A stretch of DNA of 64,000 bases. Source: Solitalea longa (GTDB lineage Bacteria; Bacteroidota; Bacteroidia; Sphingobacteriales; Sphingobacteriaceae). Positions 19,200 through 26,451 of the stretch are shown in pieces. The notes beneath the pieces are model-generated. The model was not told the DNA's origin, did not search any database, and saw only the letters and a program-made list of their open reading frames with translations. The position numbers and the translations under genes are program-made. Within the stretch, counting starts at the first letter, position 1, and every line of letters starts with the position of its first letter. Where the stretch lies: positions 97,199 through 161,198 of the forward strand of contig NZ_PQVF01000011.1 in assembly GCF_002920915.1 (NCBI RefSeq), in the 5' to 3' direction.

Positions 19200-20426
19200 A
19201 TGCCCAAAATATCGACCAAAGGGCTTCAAATGCCCGCTTCGCCCATCCGTAAGTTGACCCCTTTTGCTGAAAAAGCTAAAAGTGAGGGAAAAACCGTTTA
19301 CCATTTAAATATCGGTCAACCTGATATTGAAACGCCTGAAGGCATGCTTAATGCCATCAAATCCATTGATTTTAAAGTTTGGGCCTATACCCAATCAGAA
19401 GGTACTGTTCAGTACAGAAATAAGCTGGCCGAGTATTATCAGCATCATGGTTATACGATCAGCCCTACTGATATCCTGGTAACCGATGGAGGTTCAGAGG
19501 CTTTGACCATCGCCATCAGTGCCTGCATTGATCATGGTGAGGAAGTTATTGTGCCTGAACCATTTTATGCTAACTACAACGCTTTCACCTGTTTATCGGA
19601 CGTGGTGATCAAACCTATTCAATCTTACATTGAGACTGGATTTGCCCTCCCTCCCATCAGTGAGTTTGAGCGAATGATCACGCCAAAGACGAAAGCCATC
19701 CTTATTTGCTCGCCAAATAACCCAACAGGTTATTTATATTCCAAAGAAGAGCTCATAGAGCTTAAAGAACTGGTAATCAAACACGACTTGTTTTTAATTT
19801 GTGATGAGGCCTATCGAGAGTTTTGCTATGATGGCAAAGAATTCATTTCTCCAGGACACCTTGAGGGACTTGAAGATCATTATATTATGATCGACACGGT
19901 TTCGAAAAGATACAGTGCTTGTGGTGCTCGCTTAGGGGCAATGGTTACCCGTAATAAAGAGGTTTTTGCAGCTGCACTAAAATATGCACAGGCTCGTTTA
20001 GCACCTCCAGCCGTAGCTCAAATTGCTGCAACGGCCGCTATTGATACTCCACAAGCTTATTTCGATAAGGTAATTAATGAATATACTGAACGCCGTAATT
20101 TGCTGGTGAGCACACTTAATAAAATTGATGGTGTTTATTGCCCGAATCCGGGTGGGGCATTTTATGCCATTGTACGTTTACCTATAGATGACAGTGACCG
20201 TTTTTGCGAATGGATACTTGACAAGTTTTCGTACGAGAACCAAACCGTAATGATGGCACCTGCTACCGGTTTTTATTCAACTCCGGGAGCTGGGCGCAAC
20301 GAAGTTCGTATGGCTTATGTGATCAACCAAAATGATTTGAAAAAGGCCTTGATCTGTTTGGAAAAGGCATTGCTCGAATATCCAGGAAGAATTGTTTCTG
20401 CTAAATCTGAAAAAGCTTCCTACTAA
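19200..20426 (+). CDS. Class I/II PLP-dependent aminotransferase
   Basis: About 408 residues from ATG at 19200 (MPKISTKGLQMPASPIRKL); a GTG two codons earlier is possible. The fold-type I signatures are NIGQPDIETPEG, VTDGGSEALTIAI, CSPNNPTGYLYS, ICDEAYREFCYDG and the PLP lysine in IDTVSKRYSACGARLG. It resembles aspartate-type aminotransferases; the amino donor cannot be fixed from sequence. The start lies directly behind the DUF1573 hairpin, so its promoter must be inside the upstream gene or depend on read-through. Confidence 0.92.
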   Translation: MPKISTKGLQMPASPIRKLTPFAEKAKSEGKTVYHLNIGQPDIETPEGMLNAIKSIDFKVWAYTQSEGTVQYRNKLAEYYQHHGYTISPTDILVTDGGSEALTIAISACIDHGEEVIVPEPFYANYNAFTCLSDVVIKPIQSYIETGFALPPISEFERMITPKTKAILICSPNNPTGYLYSKEELIELKELVIKHDLFLICDEAYREFCYDGKEFISPGHLEGLEDHYIMIDTVSKRYSACGARLGAMVTRNKEVFAAALKYAQARLAPPAVAQIAATAAIDTPQAYFDKVINEYTERRNLLVSTLNKIDGVYCPNPGGAFYAIVRLPIDDSDRFCEWILDKFSYENQTVMMAPATGFYSTPGAGRNEVRMAYVINQNDLKKALICLEKALLEYPGRIVSAKSEKASY

Positions 20427-20491
20427 AAGAATTTGACCCTAATTTAAAACGCCATTACTTAACAGTTTGGCGTTTTATTTTTCCGGTTAGC

Positions 20492-21589
20492 TTAATATAA
20501 TTGCATCGAATCATCCACTTCCCTTGCCCACCGATCGATACCGCCGGTAAGGTTATACACTTTCGAAAACCCTTTGCTCATTAAATCCTCTGCGGCATGG
20601 CGGCTTCTGATGCCATGATGGCAAATTAACACTACAGGTTGCTCTGAATTTAGTTCATTGATCCTTAAAGTTATTTCACGCAAAGGAATATGCACAGCCC
20701 TATCTATTTTACAGATCTCCAATTCAAACTCTTCACGTACATCAACCAATTGAATACCTGGTTCCAAAACCAGCCTTTCTGTTAACTCAACTGGTGTAAT
20801 GTTATTTAGTATAAAGCTTGAACACAATGACTGGTAGTCATCAGGTTTAAGTTCGGTTATATTTTGATTTTCTTTTTTAGCCTGAAAATTGAAGATCAGG
20901 TGAGAATTATCGAGAATATTGATAACCAACATTTTGTTGAACAAGACCTCACCTGTACCGGTGAGTATTTTAACCACTTCATTTGCCTGATAGCAACCCA
21001 CAATGCCGGGCAAAACTCCTAACACACCATTAGCATTACAATCGGCAACCAAGCCATTTTCAGGTGCTGAAGGAAATAAACAGCGGTAAGTAGCGCTCGC
21101 TTGATAATTAAAAACACTGATCTGCCCTTCGTACTGATGAATGGCACCATAAACAAACGGTTTGTTCAACACTACACAGGCATCATTAATAAGGTAGCGG
21201 GTTTGAAAATTATCGGTACAATCAACAACCACATCAAACAAGCTGATCAGCAACAGTGCATTTTCCACCCTTAAATGATCATTAAAAGGCAAAAGCTCAA
21301 CATCGGGATTTAAGGCATGCAAACGTTCAGTTGCCACCTGTACCTTTGATTTTCCTACATCAGCTACCGAATATAAAACCTGGCGATGAAGGTTACTCTC
21401 GCTTATCAGATCCTTATCAATAATTCCAATTTTACCCACACCCATGCCTGTAAGGTATTGCAAAACAGGAACGCCTAAACCTCCAGCGCCAACTACTAAA
21501 ACCGATGAGTTCAACAGTTTTTGCTGGGCTTCCTCTCCAAAGCCGATTAAAAGCAATTGACGATTGTATTTTTCTTTATTAAAATCCAT
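20492..21589 (-). CDS. ThiF/MoeB-type adenylyltransferase with rhodanese domain (MoeZ-like)
   Basis: A 365-residue E1-like enzyme that adenylates the C-terminal glycine of a sulfur-carrier protein (MoaD or ThiS). The ATP site is VLVVGAGGLGVPVLQYLTGM, with DKDLISESNLHRQ and VVDCTDNFQTRYLINDACV. A C-terminal rhodanese domain (about 265-360) has the active-site loop VLICHHGIRSRHAAE. The zinc-site cysteines typical of MoeB are only partly visible, with YRCLFPSAPE and LVADCNANGVLG present. Divergent from the moaA pair, which fits molybdopterin synthesis. Confidence 0.9.
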   Translation of the reverse strand: MDFNKEKYNRQLLLIGFGEEAQQKLLNSSVLVVGAGGLGVPVLQYLTGMGVGKIGIIDKDLISESNLHRQVLYSVADVGKSKVQVATERLHALNPDVELLPFNDHLRVENALLLISLFDVVVDCTDNFQTRYLINDACVVLNKPFVYGAIHQYEGQISVFNYQASATYRCLFPSAPENGLVADCNANGVLGVLPGIVGCYQANEVVKILTGTGEVLFNKMLVINILDNSHLIFNFQAKKENQNITELKPDDYQSLCSSFILNNITPVELTERLVLEPGIQLVDVREEFELEICKIDRAVHIPLREITLRINELNSEQPVVLICHHGIRSRHAAEDLMSKGFSKVYNLTGGIDRWAREVDDSMQLY

Positions 21590-21771
21590 TTTTCCTTAGC
21601 GATATTAACTAAAATAGCCAGAAACTACTATTCATTTGTAACTTTCATTTATGCTATTGCAACTAACTTGATCTTTAATCCAAACTTCTAAATAAAATCC
21701 TAAAAACAATCCATAAAATCAATCCAAAACATTTTAAAAATCAAAAAACATTCAATATTCAACCAAGTTAG

Positions 21772-21785
21772 ATGATCAAGATCAT
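21772..21785. promoter_or_regulatory. Candidate operator, 6-bp inverted repeat
   Basis: ATGATC-AA-GATCAT lies in the divergent gap between the MoeZ-like gene and the DUF7009-like/moaA pair, 70 bp before the latter. It could bind a dimeric regulator; no regulator is identified. Confidence 0.35.
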
Positions 21786-21854
21786 GATTTACCAAAATCA
21801 ATATCGCTAATTGTATTCAAATGATTTATATTAGCCTTATTCTTATAAAGGGAT

Positions 21855-22226
21855 ATGAAAATCAGAATAAAAGCAAATACGATCAGGTTTCGATTAGACA
21901 AAAACGACATTTTATTGATCAATGAAAGCGGGCACACAAAAGAAGAAACATCAATAGCGAATGGCAAACTTCATTTTTGTATAAAATCAAAGCCTATTGA
22001 AACTGCAGTTATAAAGCTCGATCCATTTTCTGTTCACCTTTTAGTGCCTGAAACGCAACTACTCAACTGGAGTAAAAGTGATGAAAACGGCTTGTATTTA
22101 AGCTTAAAAAACGATGATCAATCGGAATTAAAGATCGCTATTGAAAAGGATTATAAATGCCTGACCGAGCGAAATGAAGATGAAACTGCATCATTTGATA
22201 ATCCTTTATCGGCTCATAACTGTTAA
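21855..22226 (+). CDS. DUF7009-like protein upstream of moaA
   Basis: A 123-residue soluble protein beginning MKIRIKANTIRFRLDKNDI and ending with the conserved-looking CLTERNEDETASFDNPLSAH. I recognise it as the small protein often found with molybdenum-cofactor genes in Bacteroidota (DUF7009); this assignment is from memory. It sits 3 bp upstream of moaA, so the two are co-transcribed and probably linked in function. Confidence 0.7.
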   Translation: MKIRIKANTIRFRLDKNDILLINESGHTKEETSIANGKLHFCIKSKPIETAVIKLDPFSVHLLVPETQLLNWSKSDENGLYLSLKNDDQSELKIAIEKDYKCLTERNEDETASFDNPLSAHNC

Positions 22227-22229
22227 AAC

Positions 22230-23207
22230 ATGCTGATCGATAAATTCGGACGTGAGATAAACTACCTGCGATTGGCCATTACCGACCGTTGTAATCTGCG
22301 TTGCAGTTATTGCATGCCCGAACACCAGCATTTTTTGAATCGTGAAGAACTGCTTTCATTCGAAGAAATTTTGTTTTTGACAGATTCCTTAAGTAAAGCC
22401 GGTATTAATAAGGTAAGAATCACGGGTGGGGAGCCTTTTGTGCGCAAGGACACAGCCTATTTGATTCGGGAGATCTCAAAAATTGAACGCATCAACCAGC
22501 TTTCTATAACCACCAATGGGGTTTTAACCAATCAATATTTAAATGAACTGCAGGACGCAAATGTTTCAGGAGTTAATTTGAGTTTGGATACCTTAAACCC
22601 TAAAAAGTTTTTTGCTTTAACTAAGCGCGATGAGTTTGATTCGGTTCAACGATCGTTTCATTCGTTAATTAACCATGGTTTTAATTTGAAATTAAACGTG
22701 GTGGTTATGAACCATTTTAACACCGATGAGATCTATGATTTTATTGAGCTAAGCCGGAATCATCCTATTAGCATTCGTTTTATTGAAGAGATGCCTTTTA
22801 ACGGCCAGGGAAATGATTATTCGGGAATTACATGGAACTACACTACCATTTTAAATCATATAGAACAACACTATAAGCTGGTTAAACTCCCAGAACAGGC
22901 TAATGCCATTTCATTTAGTTATCGTGTTGAGGGTTTTGCCGGAACGATTGGCATTATCCCAGCTTACTCCCGTTCATTATGCGGAAGCTGTAACCGATTA
23001 CGCGTTACACCTACCGGCGGATTAAAGCTTTGTTTATACGGGAAAGATGTACTGAACGTAAGGGATTTAATTCGCTCGGGCATCAGCGAACAAAACCTTA
23101 TCAGCACCATCCAAAACGTTGTTTTAAACAAGCCAATAAATGGCTTTGAGGCTGAAAAGCAAAACGATCTCCCCATTCACGAGAGTATGTCAATGATCGG
23201 TGGGTAA
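22230..23207 (+). CDS. moaA: GTP 3',8-cyclase MoaA
   Basis: A 325-residue radical-SAM enzyme that converts GTP to 3',8-cyclo-GTP, the first step of molybdenum-cofactor synthesis. The first 4Fe-4S cluster motif is TDRCNLRCSYCMPE and the SAM site region is RITGGEPFVRKD. The second cluster lies in CGSCNRLRVTPTGGLKLCLYG. The C-terminus ends MSMIGG, the double glycine needed for activity in characterised MoaA. Forms an operon with the preceding gene. Confidence 0.97.
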   Translation: MLIDKFGREINYLRLAITDRCNLRCSYCMPEHQHFLNREELLSFEEILFLTDSLSKAGINKVRITGGEPFVRKDTAYLIREISKIERINQLSITTNGVLTNQYLNELQDANVSGVNLSLDTLNPKKFFALTKRDEFDSVQRSFHSLINHGFNLKLNVVVMNHFNTDEIYDFIELSRNHPISIRFIEEMPFNGQGNDYSGITWNYTTILNHIEQHYKLVKLPEQANAISFSYRVEGFAGTIGIIPAYSRSLCGSCNRLRVTPTGGLKLCLYGKDVLNVRDLIRSGISEQNLISTIQNVVLNKPINGFEAEKQNDLPIHESMSMIGG

Positions 23208-23283
23208 GTTCCATCGAACGTTTTTTATAAATCCCCCTTCCATTTAAAACAGAAAATAAAGACAAAGGCAATCACATCCGCAC

Positions 23284-23314
23284 TTGCTAGAGAGCAGCTA
23301 ATGCCCTATATTTG
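23284..23314 (+). promoter_or_regulatory. Promoter of ssrA
   Basis: TTG (23284-23286) and TATATTTG (23307-23314) spaced by 20 nt, close to the Bacteroidota consensus. It lies just upstream of the mature tmRNA 5' end. Confidence 0.65.
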
Positions 23315-23329
23315 CAACCTTACACAAAT

Positions 23330-23724
23330 GGGCTCGACCGGAATTGACAGGGTGGAAGATTTGTGTGTAAGCATGCCAGGCGTTGTTGGGAGTGCCTGTA
23401 AAAGAAAACCTTCAATCTATAAACGGCGAAAATAACTACGCTCTTGCTGCGTAATTTTTACAGATGTAAAAATCACTTTTATCTGGCATAGTGCCAGAGG
23501 CAAGATGTTCCCCAAAAGCGCAATCCTTCCGCGTTTGACCAGGGGGCACTAAAAAGAAGGAATAAGGTTAGTAACGCTTCGCAGCTAACCCGACAATTAA
23601 AGAAGCTAAGCTGTAATTAGCCTGTAGGCGGGCAGGTTACGGTCGAAAATTAAACACCAACTAAGCACGTAGAAAGCGCAACAAATCCCATGTTTGGACG
23701 AGGGTTCGAATCCCTCCGGGTCCA
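23330..23724 (+). ncRNA. ssrA: Transfer-messenger RNA (tmRNA)
   Basis: tmRNA that rescues stalled ribosomes and tags the nascent chain. The 5' end GGGCTCG pairs with the 3' CGGGTCC to form the acceptor stem, and the T-arm has GGTTCGAATCCC. The tag frame is at 23425-23454: GGC GAA AAT AAC TAC GCT CTT GCT GCG TAA, giving GENNYALAA, a tag typical of Bacteroidota. CCA is not fully encoded after the discriminator A (24th position CA only). The 3' end is the island's insertion target. Confidence 0.95.
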
Positions 23725-23727
23725 CAA
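23713..23727 (+). repeat. attL core (tmRNA 3' end)
   Basis: CCTCCGGGTCCACAA, present again at 62659-62673. It is the 3' end of ssrA and marks the left junction of the island. Confidence 0.85.
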
Positions 23728-23756
23728 TTTAATTTAAAAAACATCATTTAAACGCC

Positions 23757-23785
23757 AAAAAGAGCCGTTTCAAGGCTCTTTTTTA
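23757..23785 (+). terminator. Terminator inside the left end of the island
   Basis: A 10-bp stem, AAAAAGAGCC with GGCTCTTTTT, 7-nt loop. The island brings a new terminator for ssrA, since the presumed original one is now at 62681-62718. Confidence 0.85.
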
Positions 23786-23789
23786 TTTG

Positions 23790-23814
23790 GGGTACAACAT
23801 AGGTACAACATTTT
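23790..23814 (+). repeat. Left-end GGTACAACA double motif
   Basis: Two copies of GGTACAACA 10 bp apart followed by TTTTA. The same arrangement occurs at 62522-62546 inside the right end. Possible arm-type integrase sites. Confidence 0.6.
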
Positions 23815-23917
23815 AAAATATTATTTCTTTGCATCCTTCTGTGCTTTTTTGCACTACTATAATTTTCTAAAAACCTTACCCCTCCCCTTTCTTTGTCATA
23901 ATCAAATATTTAAATCT

Positions 23918-24721
23918 ATGGCAAGACAAAAAGGCTCCTTAAAGTATGTGGGCACCCTGGGCGATATCCGCCACTTCAAAATCAAAGGTCAAAAAGGTTA
24001 CTTTGCCGGTATGGTTGGCGGTCCAACTGGTGAGCAAGTAAAAACTGCTAACGAGTTCCGTCGAACCCGCGAAAACATGAATGAGTTTGGCGGTTCGGCC
24101 AAAGCCGGTAAATCGTTGAGAACAGCATTTGCCTCATTACTTAATTCAATGTCTGATCCGCAGCTAACTGGCCGGGTAACTGCGGTAATGAAAAAAATCA
24201 ACCTGGAGGATCAATCAGAAGCTCGTGGTTACCGCGCTATCCTCATTTCTCAGCAACCTCAGTATTTATTGGGTATTCAGTTTAATCGCAAGATTAATTT
24301 TGACACCGTGTTTAATGTACCGTTTACTGTAACTCCTGCAGTTAACCGTTTAAGTGCCGATTTACAAGTGGAAGCATTTGATCCGTTTAGCAAGATAAGA
24401 GCTCCCTTAGGTGCTACCCATTTTAAAGTAGTCCTGGCATTAGGTGTGGTTTCGGATTATGCCTATAATGAAGCTACAAAAACTTATGAGCCTTTGGCTG
24501 CAGCGGAAAACGAAGCTTCGGCCGTAGCAATCTCTGATTACCAGGATTTGAAACAAGCGGTACCAGCTTTGAACTTAAGCACAGCTTTATCAAACTTGGC
24601 AACGGTTTCAACCGATGCAACTGTAATGGCTGCTATTGGGGTAGAATTCTACCAGCAAGTTGGCGCCAATTACTACTTGTTGAGCGGAAGCAATGCGTTA
24701 AAACTGATTGCTACCTTTTAA
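23918..24721 (+). CDS. Conserved Bacteroidota protein of unknown function (MARQKG type)
   Basis: A 267-residue protein starting MARQKGSLKYVGTLGD (an upstream ATG at 23849 is in AT-rich leader and is rejected). The N-terminal region has the recurring pattern GDIRHFKIKGQKGYFAG and RTRENMNEFGGSAKAGKSLR, which I recall from many Bacteroidota genomes, often next to a DUF5675 gene. No catalytic motif, signal peptide or membrane segment. It is the first gene of a tightly packed four-gene cassette. Function unknown. Confidence 0.75.
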   Translation: MARQKGSLKYVGTLGDIRHFKIKGQKGYFAGMVGGPTGEQVKTANEFRRTRENMNEFGGSAKAGKSLRTAFASLLNSMSDPQLTGRVTAVMKKINLEDQSEARGYRAILISQQPQYLLGIQFNRKINFDTVFNVPFTVTPAVNRLSADLQVEAFDPFSKIRAPLGATHFKVVLALGVVSDYAYNEATKTYEPLAAAENEASAVAISDYQDLKQAVPALNLSTALSNLATVSTDATVMAAIGVEFYQQVGANYYLLSGSNALKLIATF

Positions 24722-24723
24722 AG

Positions 24724-25176
24724 ATGGCACTTATTGAACTTAAACGAATGGCTCAGGGAAAATCATCCACCCTGAGCCATTTATATGTTAACGGAATTTT
24801 TGCGTGTTATCTTTTAGAAGATGCGATACGTAAAACTAAAGTACCAGGTAAAACGTGCATACCGGAAGGTTCTTACAAACTCCTGTTAAATACATGGGGA
24901 GGCATGAACTTGGATTACCGAAAGCGATATCCAATAATGCATAAAGGAATGATCGAGATCTCGGGCATCCCTAATTTCAAATCGGTCTACCTGCATATTG
25001 GCAATACCATTAATGACACTGCAGGTTGCCCGCTATTTGGTTCCTGGTATAATTTGGTGAATGACGAATTTGAAGTTTACCAATCACGCCTGGCTTATGA
25101 ACGCATCTATCCCGTACTAACAAGAATCGTTGCTGCTGAATCTGTTCATTTAACAGTTACCAATCAACACCTCTAA
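24724..25176 (+). CDS. DUF5675 protein
   Basis: A 150-residue protein with the DUF5675 pattern: LKRMAQGKSSTLSHLYVNG, FACYLLED, PGKTCIPEGSYKLLLNTWGG, YLHIGNTINDTAGCPLFGSW. The spaced His (HIGN) and Cys (GC) recall the catalytic His/Cys order of YkuD L,D-transpeptidases, but this is only a resemblance. It starts 2 bp after the preceding stop. A second, exported DUF5675 is at 57568. No signal peptide here. Confidence 0.8.
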   Translation: MALIELKRMAQGKSSTLSHLYVNGIFACYLLEDAIRKTKVPGKTCIPEGSYKLLLNTWGGMNLDYRKRYPIMHKGMIEISGIPNFKSVYLHIGNTINDTAGCPLFGSWYNLVNDEFEVYQSRLAYERIYPVLTRIVAAESVHLTVTNQHL

Positions 25177-25178
25177 TT

Positions 25179-25427
25179 ATGTCAGAACTTGGAATTTTCT
25201 TTGGGTCCTTAATAAGTTTGCTCCTTTCGGTAGTAGCCTATTTCATCCGACAGCTGCATACTGATTTCAGAAAAGTAGAACGCGATTTATCAGAAGTAAA
25301 AACCACTACCTCGCTGATCAAATCTGAATTTAAAAACGGTTACGATCTACTAAACCAGAAAGTAAGTTATCTGGAAAAACGAATTGAAATTTTAGAACAT
25401 CAACAATTTAAAAACTATGAACACTGA
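25179..25427 (+). CDS. Small membrane protein with coiled-coil tail
   Basis: 82 residues: one N-terminal membrane helix (GIFFGSLISLLLSVVAYFI, about 4-22) and a charged helical tail (VERDLSEVKTTTSLIKSEF; QKVSYLEKRIEILEHQQ), as in anchored coiled-coil proteins of phage lysis or tail cassettes. It overlaps the next gene by 11 bp, so the two are translationally coupled. Function unknown. Confidence 0.7.
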   Translation: MSELGIFFGSLISLLLSVVAYFIRQLHTDFRKVERDLSEVKTTTSLIKSEFKNGYDLLNQKVSYLEKRIEILEHQQFKNYEH

Positions 25428-25638
25428 TAAAAAAATTACCCTGGTTGACCGGGTAAAGTCTCCAACTCCTAAATTCTTCCGCAAGGTCCGCACAATTGGT
25501 CTTATGATTGGCGCTATCGGCGGAGCACTATTGGCCGCTCCTGTTGCACTGCCTGCCGTGGTTGGAACCATTGCAGGTTATCTGGCAACAATTGGCGTGG
25601 TGGCCTCGGCCGTCAGCCAAACGGCTGTCAGGGATTAA
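25417..25638 (+). CDS. Small hydrophobic protein, holin-like
   Basis: 73 residues: a basic N-terminus (MNTDKKITLVDRVKSPTPKF) followed by a long glycine/alanine-rich hydrophobic region that can form two helices (about 28-70, e.g. IGLMIGAIGGALLAAPVALP). The size and layout are those of a holin, but no family assignment is possible by eye. It closes the four-gene cassette and is followed by a terminator. Confidence 0.65.
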   Translation: MNTDKKITLVDRVKSPTPKFFRKVRTIGLMIGAIGGALLAAPVALPAVVGTIAGYLATIGVVASAVSQTAVRD

Positions 25639-25662
25639 ACAAATACTTAATTGATTTAAAAC

Positions 25663-25692
25663 AAAGTCCTGGGCTTACCACTCAGGACTTTT
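25663..25692 (+). terminator. Terminator of the left cassette
   Basis: A 9-bp stem, AAAGTCCTG with CAGGACTTT, 11-nt loop, followed by T-rich sequence. Confidence 0.75.
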
Positions 25693-25768
25693 ACTTAGCG
25701 GCCTAGCCGGATATGAAATATGTATGCTTTACATAAGGCTTAAATGTTGTTTAAGGCATTAAGTGGCC

Positions 25769-26179
25769 TTAGCGCAGCAGTTTGTATAGCAATACCTTTT
25801 TAGCTTCTTTAATGAGCTTAATTTGGCTTTCTATGATTTTACTGTGTTGGTTAAGGGATCGAATAACCGAAACGCTCTGCTTGAACTCTAATGGTTTTTC
25901 ATTGATTTTGATTAGAGCGGTTTTAATGACTGTTGATAGATCATCTAACCGGATAAAAGGAATAACTGAACCGGTTATGAATGGCAGAAAATAACCGCCC
26001 TGCCAAAGACCAAAACATAGAGTGAAAAGCTGCTCTTTTTCTTGTTCATCCTTACAAATACAGGTAAAGCAATTTGGGCAAGGATTTTCTAACGGTTTTC
26101 CTGAATTGCAGCCTTTTGAAAGTAGATAGAATTCAAAGGTTGACTTGGCGTTTTTCTGAGAATAGGTTTTGAGGCGCAT
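25769..26179 (-). CDS. DUF6943-like protein
   Basis: 136 residues with a strikingly ordered N-terminal half: LKTYSQKNAKSTFEFYLLSK, then GKPLENPCPNCFTCICKD (a Cys-rich segment, possible metal site), EKEQLFTLCFGLWQGGYF and GSVIPFIRLDDL. I recall this as DUF6943, which is common on Bacteroidota mobile elements. The C-terminal half is a basic helix. Function unknown; it may belong to island maintenance. Confidence 0.65.
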   Translation of the reverse strand: MRLKTYSQKNAKSTFEFYLLSKGCNSGKPLENPCPNCFTCICKDEQEKEQLFTLCFGLWQGGYFLPFITGSVIPFIRLDDLSTVIKTALIKINEKPLEFKQSVSVIRSLNQHSKIIESQIKLIKEAKKVLLYKLLR

Positions 26180-26334
26180 AACTTGAGTTTTAAAGTTTTG
26201 CGCTTCGCGCTCTAATTCTAAAAGAGAGAAAGAAAAAACTAGAAAAAAGAAAAGAGAAAGCCGCTAGTTTAGGGGCGCGGGTTAGCCTCCAAAAGGAAAC
26301 GGAATAAATGGGCTTGGGGGCAAAGGCCTTGTGG

Positions 26335-26414
26335 GTTTATGCCGTAGTCTTTTGGAGGGTATAAGAAAGGGGCTTATGCAAGCCCCTTAACTTTGGTGTA
26401 TCTTTTATTTTTGG
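26335..26414 (-). repeat. T repeat, copy 1 (hairpin-containing, 80 bp)
   Basis: An 80-bp element nearly identical to 29657-29736. It contains AAGGGGCTTATGCAAGCCCCTT, which can form a terminator hairpin downstream of the minus-strand S1 gene. In both places it follows a minus-strand cargo gene. Confidence 0.8.
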
Positions 26415-26451
26415 AAATTAAGCCCTTATAATTAACGAGTTTGTGGGCGCG

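Noticed and set aside
23918..25638. Left cassette considered as part of a prophage
   Set aside because: No capsid, terminase, portal or tail genes anywhere in the island.
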